Below, piece after piece: positions 45,493-56,699 of a DNA stretch of 64,000 bases. A program made the position numbers and the translations under genes. Each line of letters opens with the position of its first letter. Within the stretch, counting starts at the first letter, position 1. The notes below the pieces were generated by a model. The model was given only the letters and a program-made list of their open reading frames with translations. It made no database searches and had not been told where the DNA came from. This DNA comes from Phycomyces nitens (taxonomy: Eukaryota > Mucoromycota > Mucoromycetes > Mucorales > Phycomycetaceae): assembly GCA_022702545.1 (NCBI GenBank), contig JAHRBC010000003.1:6324001-6388000 (forward strand). Reading direction: 5' to 3'.

Positions 45493-47316
45493 TTAATCTT
45501 TAGAACAAATATTGCAATCAGCAACATAACCAAGCTTTATCCTTGTATATCCAAAAATGCAAATGTCCTTCCAACGATCAGATGGGGTTCTTCTTTTTAT
45601 CTGAAGGGCTCTCTCCATAGTGATTCTCTTGTTTTCCTCATAGTTTGAAACGAATTTTGTGATACGAGAGCCTTGTGATTTTGAAATATTCTTCATTTTG
45701 TATTGATCCTTTCTGTAAAACCAGTAGTAATGAGCTTTGATAGCTTTTCCAGGAACAACCGGTGATAATTTGGGACTATACTCTCGCTTTGGAGGAATAT
45801 CGTCAACTGGTCGAGTAATAAGCGCTATATTCAAATTGTCGGGAGATTCCTTGTTGTCGTTTATAATAAACTCCATATTATCGACAGTTAATGTCTGTAA
45901 ATGACTATAGGTCAGATCGATGAACTGGCACCCAGGTGTCGTGAAATTGCCATAAACTGTTATTAATCTGAAATATAGCACATTCAAGTCTCTGCAGTGG
46001 AATGACAGGAACCGGAGAACGTCTGATGTAATTTCCGAATAGGATATTTTGAATGATTGGAGTACAAATCTCTTTGAGCTGTAGAGTTCATCTTTAACTT
46101 TGATATCAGTAAAGTTGAGTTCAAGTGATTTCAAGCGAGGTGCTGCAGAGAGAAGGGAATCTAATTCAATTGTTTTTGACTGAATGTTGATATTCAGTTC
46201 AACCAAATTGTAAAGGCTGTCCTTTATCCTCATCAAGTCAGTTGGAGTTTTACCCATGATCAAACATGGCAGACAGAATGAGTTGATAGTCTCTGCGAAC
46301 TGTGTTAGGCAAAATTCTATGATATTTTTGGGAGTATCAGATATACTACTTGGATAGATGGTACCATATGGTAATCTAATGACCATTCGTATATGTTTTA
46401 ACGGTACGTTGTGATATCTGAGCATTTCGAAGAAAAGTAGGCAATCCTTTTCAAAGCAATTTACGTATGAAATGGTTAATCTTGTTAGGCGTTGAAATGG
46501 CTGAGGCACTTGCTGGAATAATGTCATTATATTGTCCATTTGTTCTTTGGTACTAGGTGGTATATCTTCTGCAGAAAAATCAAGTGTATGTAGGTTGGGA
46601 TATTTGCGAGCGAAATAGCATAGCCATCGATAGTCTGTATTTGTAGAAGTCATGCTCAAGCTTCCCATATTTGTGGCTGGCGATACTCTTGATATATTTT
46701 CAAGGTCTGTTTCAGAAAGGGTCAATAGATTCAAGTTTATTCTCAAGTGTCCAAGGTGCTTTAGATGCGAGTGAATGGTCTCAATGGTGTTTAATGAAAA
46801 CATAATTTGATAGTGTAGCCGAAAGTTTTCCTTGATGATCTCTAATCGTCTCAGGAGCGGTAGACACATTATCACTTTAACAAGCTGATCCTTCAAGTCA
46901 GGTAAATGTGAATAATTGAATAAAATATGGAATTCTCTCGCTGATTTCCAGATATTCCAATCGGCAATCGTTCCAAAGTTGTCTGAGTTGATCCCATTTA
47001 ATTCGAGATGAATATATTTTATGTTTGGAAAGGTTTTCTGTAGTGCGTAGAACTCTTTGTCTGTTACTTGTGTGGTTTCATGTGTATGTAGATATTGCAC
47101 AAGATGCCGATGTTGTATGTAGGGGTCTTGATTATTTTCGGGAGTATTAACAAGGGCATCTAAGAGTTGGTGGTTTAAGAGCAAATCAGAGTACAGAGAG
47201 TCCCGGAAAAGTCTTCTCCATGCTTTGCATACTAGAGAGCAAGAGGCCTTGTCCTTGACGGGAAGAAAATCCGTAATTTTTTCAATGATTTCTTGAGGAA
47301 AGTCGGGTAAAAGCAT
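45493..47316 (-). CDS. F-box/LRR-like protein, copy E (607 aa)
   Basis: This is an intact, intronless family member. The ATG at 47316 (MLLPDFPQEIIEKITDFL) aligns with the other copies; the frame is open further upstream but without an ATG. It is closest to copy C, with patchwise identity: 46366-46506 is identical to 41936-42076 over 141 bp, and the F-box-coding end is nearly identical, while other parts differ considerably. The C-terminal signature is SRITKFVSNYEENKRITMERALQIKRRTPSDRWK, matching copy B instead of C in this stretch. That mosaic pattern suggests exchange between copies. It carries the upstream motif at 47406-47444. Confidence 0.88.
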   Translation of the reverse strand: MLLPDFPQEIIEKITDFLPVKDKASCSLVCKAWRRLFRDSLYSDLLLNHQLLDALVNTPENNQDPYIQHRHLVQYLHTHETTQVTDKEFYALQKTFPNIKYIHLELNGINSDNFGTIADWNIWKSAREFHILFNYSHLPDLKDQLVKVIMCLPLLRRLEIIKENFRLHYQIMFSLNTIETIHSHLKHLGHLRINLNLLTLSETDLENISRVSPATNMGSLSMTSTNTDYRWLCYFARKYPNLHTLDFSAEDIPPSTKEQMDNIMTLFQQVPQPFQRLTRLTISYVNCFEKDCLLFFEMLRYHNVPLKHIRMVIRLPYGTIYPSSISDTPKNIIEFCLTQFAETINSFCLPCLIMGKTPTDLMRIKDSLYNLVELNINIQSKTIELDSLLSAAPRLKSLELNFTDIKVKDELYSSKRFVLQSFKISYSEITSDVLRFLSFHCRDLNVLYFRLITVYGNFTTPGCQFIDLTYSHLQTLTVDNMEFIINDNKESPDNLNIALITRPVDDIPPKREYSPKLSPVVPGKAIKAHYYWFYRKDQYKMKNISKSQGSRITKFVSNYEENKRITMERALQIKRRTPSDRWKDICIFGYTRIKLGYVADCNICSKD

Positions 47317-47405
47317 AAGAAAATTGTATTTTGAATATGGATACAAGAAAGAAAGGCTTTAATGCTTTCACATATTTCAAGGGTTTTTAACTAATTCTAG
47401 CGTCA

Positions 47406-47444
47406 GAATAATACGAGGCGCAGTGTATTGTAGGACAGAGGTAC
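47406..47444 (-). promoter_or_regulatory. F-box family upstream motif, copy E
   Basis: It is almost base-for-base the same as the copy at 42976 (GCGCAGTGTATTG instead of GCGCAGCGTATTG), 90-128 bp upstream of the start codon. Family similarity ends at about 47464, where the LINE begins. Confidence 0.65.
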
Positions 47445-47541
47445 AATACACAATAAGTAAATTACACCGCTTGCACAGCTAAATAATTGTTTTGTGCGGA
47501 TAAATATTCTACCGACACAAATCCCTATAATAAGAGCTAGT

Positions 47542-48879
47542 ATGAGTACCCCTGAAGGATCGAACTTACAAGGCAGTACTGCCAACCCATGGCAGGTCCA
47601 ACAACTAGCGATCTGTGCACAGAGCCCACCATCCCGTTCCAAGAACAAGTATCTTCACATCTTCACTGGACCTGACTTTGACCAGAACCTCTCCATGGAT
47701 CCAGCATCTGCTGCTTGGGCCAGCACCATCCATCCGTCGAGCGTTTCGTTCAATCTCGGCAAACTCATCCCAGCCAACGCAGTATATGATGTTCTCTCTG
47801 ACCACATTGGCCAGATGACTCCATCGACCTTGCGTTACACTCGCTCAAAGGACCTCTTGACAAAATCCCTTTTCACCGAATCTGCCCCCCAGATGAAAGC
47901 CACCTCTGATAGTCTGGTGTACCAAGACACCAAAGCCGTCGCCTCTCCAAGTTTTCCTTCCAATAGAAATATTGTTAAGGTTGACATGTATCGCATCAGC
48001 GCTTGTAATCCCAGCACTGACTTCCTTGGGTCCATTAAAGAGGCTTTCCATTCGTACGGAAAGGTTGTTCAATTGCGTGCTTACGTCTCCCACCGTGGAA
48101 CTTTTCGTGGTGAAGCCACCGTCCTTCTGGACACATCTGGATTGGATACACCCAAATTTCTTCCCAGCCGCCTCCATTTGGAAGGAACCATCTCCTGCCC
48201 AGTGGGGCTGTATTCCAAAGATATTCCACCCGTGTGTGGGTATTGCCGTGAGGAAGGTCACTTTTTGCGTGCATGTACAAAGGGTCCATCTCGCACACCC
48301 CGCTGTAAGCGTTGTGGTGTCTTGGACCATGAGATGGCCAGCAAAGACTGTCCCGCCCATCCTGACAAAGTTGAGGCCGAGCGTATTCAGCAAGAGCAAC
48401 TCCAGTTGGAGATTACTGAAGCAGAAGCTCTCCGTGCTCTTCAGACAGAAGCCAACACCACCCCATCTCCTCCCAGCGTTGTTGTAAGTTCGACAACGAA
48501 CAATACACCTCCTGCTCCCACCTCTTCAGTTTCCTGGCCCATTCGTCGCCGATTCATGTCGACGATGACCACTCGGTCCAAGGCTGGATTCACTTGACCC
48601 CCTGCACCCATTGGTGATGACATTGACATACCAATGTATGATCCCAGTGGTCGAGGCACTGCTGGCAGCAAGTACTCGTTTGCCGCTCAAGGCATTGCCC
48701 TTCCTGAAGACGGTGTATCCCCGCCAGTCATGCCAGATAACGAATGTTGCCAGTCCTTGCTTAACCTCTCCGTCCTGGCACATACCCAGGGTAATCAGCC
48801 CTTCACTGATCTTGATGGCAATACGCCTATGAAAGAACTTGACTCTCCCTCTGGCCGGGCCGGCCAACCATATTCCTAA
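47542..48879 (+). pseudogene. LINE ORF1 (Gag-like, zinc knuckles), one internal stop
   Basis: This is the nucleic-acid-binding protein of the LINE. It begins at the ATG at 47542 and reads 351 codons to a TGA at 48595-48597. The same frame then stays open and orderly to a TAA at 48877-48879, so the original protein was about 445 residues. Two CCHC knuckles are visible around residues 233-270: CGYCREEGHFLRAC and CKRCGVLDHEMASKDC. Upstream is an RRM-like region (VDMYRISACNPSTDFLGSIKEAF, VVQLRAYVSHRG, GEATVLLD). The ORF2 start codon follows directly on the TAA, which suggests termination-reinitiation coupling. Confidence 0.8.
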
Positions 48880-51800
48880 ATGACTGTACAGTCTATCCGC
48901 CTAGGAACTTTGAATGTTTGAGGTCTCCTCTCTACCATCACTAGTCCACAATCCTCAGAACGTATCTTTATCCATTACCTTCGTTAAATATCTCCCTTAC
49001 TTTTCTTACTTACTCTGAAAAAGACCCATCTCCTTCATTCCCGTCATTCTACTATACACCTTCTCTTCCAAACCCAGGCAAGTCTTTAGACTTCGCACTG
49101 TGACCTTATCTCTTTCGATCTCCTTCTCCACCTTGAACAATTGTGCGTGTCACCAGATGACCGTGCACTAGTTGTAGATGTTACACATACTGATCAACGC
49201 ATTGATCCTTTTGCTGTTGTTGTTCTTTATGCTCCCGATATCTCTGCCCAGTGGCGTACTTTCTTTTCTTTTCTTGTTCTCCTTCTCCATTCCCTCATCT
49301 CTTCACTTCCTGAATTTGTCTTGGGTGACTTTAACTGTAATATCTATCAACGTCGAAGCCATTCTGCAGACTGGCAAGGCTACCTCTAAGGTAATTGTAT
49401 CGATGCTATCACTAATTCCGCCTCTTCCCCTATCCCTACCTTCCATAGTTCCCGAACCCGCACATGCATCGAGTACCTCTTCCACCCTTCCTCCATCCCC
49501 ACTGAATCACCCGAAGTCAGTTCCGTCAATCCTTCTTGGACTGACCACTGTCTTCTCGTTGTTTCGATTCCTCTCTCTCTCGCCCTTCTGGACCTTGGGT
49601 CTGGCGTTTCAACACCCAGTACCTTTTCCATGACGAATTTGACACTATCTTGGCCGATCTTTTGGATAAGGCAAGCCACTCTTTTCCCGAAGATGCTTCT
49701 CCTGGGATCCGTTGGGATTGTCTCAAGAAAGCTGTCAAGCAATTGGCTCTCACTTATGGCAAAAAAGTCCAACGTCGCCTCCGTTCCCAAGAGCGTCGTC
49801 TCCACCACCTCCGCAATGAGCTCTCAGGATCTTCATCCTCACCTCAACTCTCTTCCGTCGAATCTGAGCTGGCCTCGATTCAGCTAACTCGTACCTCCAC
49901 CCTAGCAGCCCGATCTGGTGCCAAGTGGTGTGAAGAAGGCGAGACATCGTCCAAGTATTTCTTTCGAGTACTTAAGCAATGCTCTGCTGCCAAGTCCATC
50001 ACCACTCTTGTTGACCCCGACACCTCCACCACCTCCACCTCACCAGCAGACCTGCTTGGCCACACACGCTCATTCTACCAGTCCCTATACTCTCAAGAAG
50101 CCATTGACCTCTCGGCCGCTCACTCCCTCATCGATCACATACCTCTTTCTACAAGCCTTTCTTCTGATGACTCCGCTCCTTTGACCTTTAAAGTGACACT
50201 GGACGAACTCAAGTCTGTGCTTAAGAATACCCCCGAACAACTCCAGCCCTGGGATGGATGGCCTGCCGTACCCTTTGTGGTCACGCTTACTTGCTCACTC
50301 CACCATCCAGTCTTTTGCTGTTGAGGTGTATCAGGATGCTCTATGCGGTGTTTTTCCCCCTTCGTGGCCGGAAACAGTTTTGCTCTTGCTTCCCAATGCT
50401 GGTGACCTGACCTCCCTTCGGAATTGGTGCCCAATCTCCCTCATCAACTGCGACGCTAAACTCTTCACCAAGATGCTCACATCCCGTCTAAGATGTTGCA
50501 TATGCCCTCTGATCATCACATTCCAAACGGGCTTCATGGCTGACCGCTTCATTGCAGATAATAGACTTTTGACTCGGCTGGCTATGTCCCATGCCCAACT
50601 CACCAAGGATCCTGGAGTCGGTCTCCTTCTGGATTAAGAGAAAACCTACGATTGGGCCCATCCTACCTACCTTTGTCTTGTCATGGCACGCTTGAGCTTA
50701 CCTACCATGTTCATTGACTCTGTTTGCGCCCCTTTCTTCTCGACCCAAATCCATGTCAATTCCAGTGGCCATATCTCTTCCTCCTTCAAGCAAGGTCGTG
50801 GGCTTTGACAGGGTGATCCTTTCTCGCCTCTGTTGTTCAATATTGCCTTTAAGCCTCTCCATCTCTTAGTCAATTTCGCTTCTTGGTTCCTTTCCACTTC
50901 ATCTCCTTTACACCGCCTCTCTCTTCACCACCTCTGAAGCTTCTGGCTTATGCTGATGATCTTCTGTTGTTCCTGACCTCTCCCTCTGAGATGAGCACCG
51001 TCTTGTCGATTCTGCGCACTTTCGGGCTGGCCTCAAATGCAAAGGTCAATCTGAACAAGACAGTTGCCGTTGCTCTCTCTGGGCATTTCCATCCCGATTG
51101 GGATCCTGTTCTGGATGCTGCCAATATTACCATCCGCCGTAATTGCCATGAGGCTAACACCATCCGTTATCTGGGTTTCCCTCTTAGCTCTCACCCTGCC
51201 CAACTAGAATCTTTCCGTGCTGTCCTCCTTGCCAAACTCAAACGCCATTGTACTATGCTCTCTGCAAGAGGCTTGTCAGTGCGCGGTAAAAGTATTGCTG
51301 CCAACTCTCTTCTCTTGAGCTCCATATGACATGTCCTCTACGTGACCCCTGCACCTCTTTTTTTTGCTGCTATACGCAAGCATATTCGTTCTTTTCTCTA
51401 TCTTTGTTTTGGCAGCTGTGGTTGGCCTCTTCTTTGCTTACCACGCAAGTCTGTGGGCTTGGGTATTTTGGATCCTGATTACCAACAGCGCGCTCTCCAA
51501 CTGCGATGGATTCTTCCCATTTTGCATTCTTGATCATTCTCTCGATCTTCTTCCTTTTTACTACCTTATTTAGAATTTTTACTTCCTCTTCACTTTTGTT
51601 TTCCTTCTGCTAGTATAGTTCTGTTGTTTTCTTGTAGTATTGTGAGTTGCCCCGGTTCTTTACTGCCAATTCACCATTTCTGCTCTCGATTGGTTCACGA
51701 TGCTCTTCCTCCTGCACTCGGTGTAACACCTTTGGTGGTTCTTGAGTCCCCCCCCCCCCCCCCCCCCCTGGCTTCTGTTTGGACTTTTTTCCCGCCATTC

Positions 51801-52387
51801 GTTTCTCCGGAAATGAATCTGAAGTCACTTCTTGTCTCGGATGCCTTTCTGGTAGATGATGATGGACGTTTCTGTCCACGACTTCGTGGCAATCACTCAA
51901 GAGCACGGAACTGTATTGGCCAATTTTTTAGCAAGATCGATGCTGGTAGAATGGTCTATTGTCCTTGGTTTATTCCGTGTCTTCACCTCCCATCTCACCT
52001 CCTCCACCTGGTCTCTCTTCTCTTCTCTCCGTGGTCCTTTTGGACAAACGCCCTTTGGGCAACGCACCCACAGGATCACTGTGCCGGCATCTTCGTTCGT
52101 CTCCTCCTCCGCCTCTTCTCCCTCCTGCTCGTTGGCGTCGTTTTTGGTCCCTGGTTATTCCACACCATTGTCGCACTTTGTGGTGGAAAGTGATATGGAA
52201 GCGGATTCCCACCCGACTGGCCATCCACACAATCATGCCTCGTACTGTCTCTGACTCCATGTGCTTGGTGTGCACCACCGACACCGAAGACCAAGACCAT
52301 TTCCTCTTCTTCTATCCTAAGAAACGCCTGGTGTGGAACGTAGTCCTCTCTCGTTTCTGCCGGACCTGGACTCTGGATGATGTTTGA
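48880..52387 (+). pseudogene. LINE ORF2 (endonuclease-reverse transcriptase), broken
   Basis: Blocks in order are: an APE-type endonuclease (RLGTLNV at the start, VVLYAP, LGDFNCNI near 49320, WTDHCLLVV near 49540); a linker (WCEEGETSSKYFFRVLK near 49935); reverse transcriptase (NWCPISLINCDAKLFTKML near 50440, TGFMADRFI near 50530, GDPFSPLLFNIAF near 50815, AYADDLLLF with YADD at 50949-50960, TIRYLGFPL near 51160); and a zinc-binding tail of the zf-RVT type (MCLVCTTDTEDQDHF near 52260). Stops and frameshifts are numerous, so the element is dead. Stops at 48919 (TGA), 50635 (TAA) and 50806 (TGA) sit where the family has Arg, Gln and Arg. A 21-C run lies at 51748-51768. Confidence 0.82.
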
Positions 52388-52903
52388 CAGATGCTGACAT
52401 TTTGTCAACTCCCCTGTGTTTCTCCTACTCGGGATACTCAGATTCTGCTGGTGGTTATAACAGTCAAGGCAATTTGGAATGTCCATTGGAAGTTTGTCTT
52501 TGACAATCAGCCTTTTCTTCCTGGAGTAGTGCCTATGGAGGCTTCCAGTACTATAGAGAAACAGAGAACTATACTAGTTTAAGGAGTTTTTTCTTTTCTT
52601 TTCATCCCCTTCACTTATCTTCCCTAATTTTTTATCACCTATATTGTCCTTTTATCTTTATCCCTTTCCTCCAAGTCCAATCTAATGGCAATCTAGAAGC
52701 CGCACGCCTTGCGTGACGGCAGATCAATAAAATACTAAAAAAAAATTATCTTTGAATTTACCTCTACAGTATAAAACAATGTATGCGTAATATTTTCAAG
52801 ATTATCTAAAGATGATAGCTTCGGATTAGGCTCAAATAAACCTCTTTAAAATAATATTTCAAATATACTGTTTAATAATAGTTATAAAGCAAATTCATTT
52901 AAC

Positions 52904-54730
52904 CTAATAATTCTCATAACACATATCACAATCAGCTACATAACCAAGTTTTATCTTTGTATATCCAAAGACACAGTTGTTGTTCCAACCAGCGTACGGC
53001 TTTCCTCTTTTTGTATAAAGGGTTCTCTCCAGAGTGATTCTCTTGTTTTCTTCATAGTTTGAAACGAATTTCTCGACACGAGAGCCTCGAGATTTTGAAA
53101 TATTCTTCATATCGTATTCATTCTCTCTGCAAAACCAGTAATAATGAGCCTTTGTAGTTTCTCCAAAAATAACCGGCGACACTTTGGGATCGTATTCTTG
53201 CTTCGGGGGAATATCGTCAACTGGTCGAGTAATAAGCGTTATATTCAAATTGTCTGGAGATTCCTTGTTGTCATTTATAATAAATCCTGTACAATTAACA
53301 GTTAATGTCTGCAAATGACTATAGGTCATATCGATAAACTGGCACCCGGGTGTCGTGAAATTGCCATAAACTGATGTTATCATAAAATACAGTACGTTCA
53401 ATTCTCTGCAATGGAACGACAGGAACCGGAGAACATCTGATGTAGTTTTCGAAAAGGATATTTTGAATGATTGGAGTACAAATCTCTTTGAGCTGTAGAG
53501 TTCATCTTTAACTTTGATATCAGCAAAGCCGAGTTCCAGTGATTTCAAGCGAGGTAATGCAGAGAGAAGGGTATCTAGTTCAATTGTTTTTGACGGAATG
53601 TTGATACTCAGTTCAACCAAATTGTAAAGGCTGTCCTTCATTCTCATCAAGTCAGTTGGGGCAGTATTCATGTTTAAACATATCAGACAGAATGAGTTGA
53701 TGGTCTTTGTGAACTGTGTTAGGCAAAATTCTGCGAGAGTTTTGGGAGCATCAGATATACTATTTGGACGATAAGTACCAAATGGTAATCTAATGACAAT
53801 TCGTATATATTTTAACGGTACGTTGTGATATCTGAGCATTTCGCAGAAAAGTAGACAATCCTTTTCAAAGCAATTTACGTATGAAATGCTTAATCTTGTT
53901 AGGCGTTGAAATGACCGAGGCACTTGCTGGAATGATACCATTATATTGTCTATTTGTTCTTTGGTACTAGGTGGAATATCTTCTGCAGAAAAATCGAGTG
54001 TGTGTAGGTTGGGATATTTGCGAGCGAAATAGCATATCCATCTATAGTCTGTCTTTGTAGAAGTCATGCTCAAGCTTCCCATATTTGTGGCTGGCGATAC
54101 TCTTGTTATACGTTTAAGGTCTGTTTCAGAAAGGGTCAATAGAGTTGAGTTGATCTTCAAGTGTCCAAGGTGCTTTAGATGCGAGTGAATGGTTTCAATG
54201 GTGTTTAATGAAAATGGAATTTGATCTTGTAACCAAACTTTTCCCTTGACAATCTCTAATCGTCTCAGGAGTGGTAAGCACATTATTACTCTAACGAGCT
54301 GATTCTTCAAGTCAAGTAATTGTGAATTATTGAAGAAAATGTGGAATTCTCTCAATGATTTCCAGATATTCCAATCGGCAATAGTTCCAAAGTTGTCCGA
54401 GTTGATCTCATTTAATTCGAGATGAAAATATTTTATATTTGGAAACGCTTTCTGTAGTACGTAGAACTCTTCGTCTGTTATTTGTGTAGTTTCATATATG
54501 TGTAAATATTTCACAAGATACCGATGTTGTATGTAGGGATCTTGATAGTCGTTGGGAGTATCAACAAGGGCATCTAAGATTTGGTGATCTAAGAACAAAT
54601 CAGAGTACAGAGAGTCCCGGAAAAGTCTTCTCCATGCCTTGCATACTAGAGAGCAAGAGGCTCTGTCCTTGATGGAAAGAAAATCCGTAATTTTTTCAAT
54701 GATTTCTTGAGGAAAGTCGGATAAAATCAT
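52904..54730 (-). CDS. F-box/LRR-like protein, copy F (608 aa)
   Basis: This is an intact, intronless member, closest to C and E over most of its length, with the F-box LSDFPQEIIEKITDFLSIKDRASCSLVCKAWRRLF and the family C-terminus (SRGSRVEKFVSNYEENKRITLERTLYTKRGKPYAGW, FGYTKIKLGYVADCDM). That C-terminal stretch resembles copy D (TKRGKPY) more than C or E, another sign of shuffling. The 3' flank resembles the shared spacer but is cut after about 160 bp by the LINE. It carries the upstream motif at 54821-54858. A substrate-receptor role in SCF complexes is inferred. Confidence 0.88.
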   Translation of the reverse strand: MILSDFPQEIIEKITDFLSIKDRASCSLVCKAWRRLFRDSLYSDLFLDHQILDALVDTPNDYQDPYIQHRYLVKYLHIYETTQITDEEFYVLQKAFPNIKYFHLELNEINSDNFGTIADWNIWKSLREFHIFFNNSQLLDLKNQLVRVIMCLPLLRRLEIVKGKVWLQDQIPFSLNTIETIHSHLKHLGHLKINSTLLTLSETDLKRITRVSPATNMGSLSMTSTKTDYRWICYFARKYPNLHTLDFSAEDIPPSTKEQIDNIMVSFQQVPRSFQRLTRLSISYVNCFEKDCLLFCEMLRYHNVPLKYIRIVIRLPFGTYRPNSISDAPKTLAEFCLTQFTKTINSFCLICLNMNTAPTDLMRMKDSLYNLVELSINIPSKTIELDTLLSALPRLKSLELGFADIKVKDELYSSKRFVLQSFKISFSKTTSDVLRFLSFHCRELNVLYFMITSVYGNFTTPGCQFIDMTYSHLQTLTVNCTGFIINDNKESPDNLNITLITRPVDDIPPKQEYDPKVSPVIFGETTKAHYYWFCRENEYDMKNISKSRGSRVEKFVSNYEENKRITLERTLYTKRGKPYAGWNNNCVFGYTKIKLGYVADCDMCYENY

Positions 54731-54820
54731 AAGAAAATGGTATTTTGAATATGGATACAGGAAAGAAAGGCTTTAATGCCTTCTAAGTATTTCAAGGGCT
54801 TTTAACTAATTCCAACTTCG

Positions 54821-54858
54821 GAATAATACGAGGCGCAGCGTATTGTAGGACAAAGGTA
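54821..54858 (-). promoter_or_regulatory. F-box family upstream motif, copy F
   Basis: GAATAATACGAGGCGCAGCG followed by TATTGTAGGACAAAGGTAC, differing from copy C by one base in the core, 91-128 bp upstream of the start codon. Confidence 0.65.
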
Positions 54859-56699
54859 CAACACACAAGAAGTAAATTAAAATGGAAATAAGAATCCACA
54901 AGTCCTACACAGGTGTGATAGTTATGTAACTGGGCAAAATCCATGTTCTTTGTTGGACGTTATACATGAGAGTAATCATAACTTAATAGTGGGTACAAGG
55001 GATAACTATAGAAATGATATAAAGGTTAATATACATATATTGGCTCGACTAACACAATAGGTAATAGCTAGTAAGAATCCTTTTTTTTCTTACTACAAAA
55101 TAATATCCTATTACCTATCTTGAAAAACTCATCTATAGACTCGCATTGATTACTTTATCTCATTTCAGATTATTCTTTGAAGCTATCTTGAAAGAGGTGC
55201 TTATTATAGTACGTAAAAATATACATTTATCTATCTATTGTTTATCATGTATTTCTAGGCAAGAGATTGTCTTTTATGCTCGAGAAAGCTCTTTGGAGAA
55301 AATGGATTTAATTTAATCAACTTTGATCCTCCAAGAACTCTACAATAACATGCCAAATTGAACCCGGCCTAAGGATGTTTTGAATTTTTTTAATATTATT
55401 GACTGAGTCACTGTCGGTTGACTTATGATCTCCATCTTTCTGATCTCCTTTATAGTGATTCAATAGTTGTCCGACTGTAGGAATTGTATTTTCAAAGATT
55501 AAATGATTAGGGACACCAGTGTTTGCCAATTAATTTATACAGTAAAGAGAAGAGATAATACATTTTTTAGGAATTTCTGATAATCATAGTGCACTATTCT
55601 TTGCGATATTGTGGCAAGGCATCTCGTAATATTTCTTGAAAGAGTTTTTTCCAGGCAAAAATCAGGATCATTTTGTAATTCTTGTATATAGATCTAGAGA
55701 TACAAGACACATTGTATATTCTAAATATACAAGGATACCACAAAATTATCTGACTTCTTAATAGCTAAACATAATTATTGGTACACTATTATTTTTTATT
55801 TTGTTTTTCTTTAACGGCTGAAAATACTTCTTTCACAATAAATAATACTATAAAAGAGACAGTTCTCAGGCAAATTAGATACTCCACCACTGAAAAGACT
55901 ATAATTTATGCTATACATGGCTGAATTGTAATTTGCTGAATTTCATAGACGTCGTAATGCCGATGAAGGAACAGCACGCCTATTATATAAAATCATTCAA
56001 GACCGAGTTCTCAAAAGAAGATTTCCATAGAAGAGATTCGATTATTATTTTTACAGACAACCTCCATTTGCAAAAGATCTTTCAAGAGACTCAAGATAGT
56101 ATTATAAAAGATACTATAAGAAAAACTTTGTAAAGTTTTGACTGCACCTTTCTGTTGGATTGAAAGGGTCTTTTATGACTCGGGAATATCTGGCTGCACT
56201 ACGATGATGGGTTGAGGAGAAAACAAATTGCAAAGAAGAATGAAAGATAGTTATCTGGATAGATTCTCGTTTTGTTCTTTTTTATAAAAAAATGTCAATA
56301 TTACGTGTGGCGAGAACGTGGTGAAAAGGACCCTCTTTTGTTGGACTAAAAATCTAAAGGTTATCAGTAACGATATAAAATATATTCAGTCTGGAAATTT
56401 AGTCTTTCTAAATGGTCACACGAATTTAAGGAAATATGCCAAAGTCTTGCTAGACAAGCTCAAGCTGTAGTAGGCCCACTTTAATTAATATCTAAACATC
56501 TACAAAGTGGGTTTGCACTACTTATCATTTAAAGTCATATTAACACTCAACCAGATATTTAAACATAAATCCAACAGCGAACAAAACTTTTTCTTTCTTC
56601 TACTTTAAAAAAACAAGAAACTGGTTTCTGTGCCTTTATTAATTTTACATTTCAATATTTTCTCTCTCTCTACAAAAACAAGGCAAAATCTCTGTGAAA
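54859..56699. other. Gene-poor region between copy F and the Gag gene
   Basis: The region is AT-rich. A 70-codon ORF on the minus strand (55317-55529) and a 66-codon ORF on the plus strand (55933-56133) have ordinary amino-acid composition but no recognisable domain; they could be relics of mobile genes. A poly-T/poly-A rich stretch lies at 55081-55100. The last 110 bp before 56700 are pyrimidine-rich and probably hold the promoter or leader of the Gag gene. Confidence 0.4.

Larger units (their letters stand above)
47465..52745 (+). mobile_element. LINE (non-LTR retrotransposon), full-length-like but decayed
   Basis: This is a plus-strand element of about 5.3 kb with a short leader, a Gag-like ORF1, a degenerate ORF2 (endonuclease, reverse transcriptase, zinc-binding tail) and a 3' A-rich end (52731-52745). 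It is clearly richer in G+C than its surroundings. It lies between the 5' flank of F-box copy E and a truncated 3' flank of copy F. I could not find a convincing target-site duplication. No LTRs are present. Confidence 0.85.
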
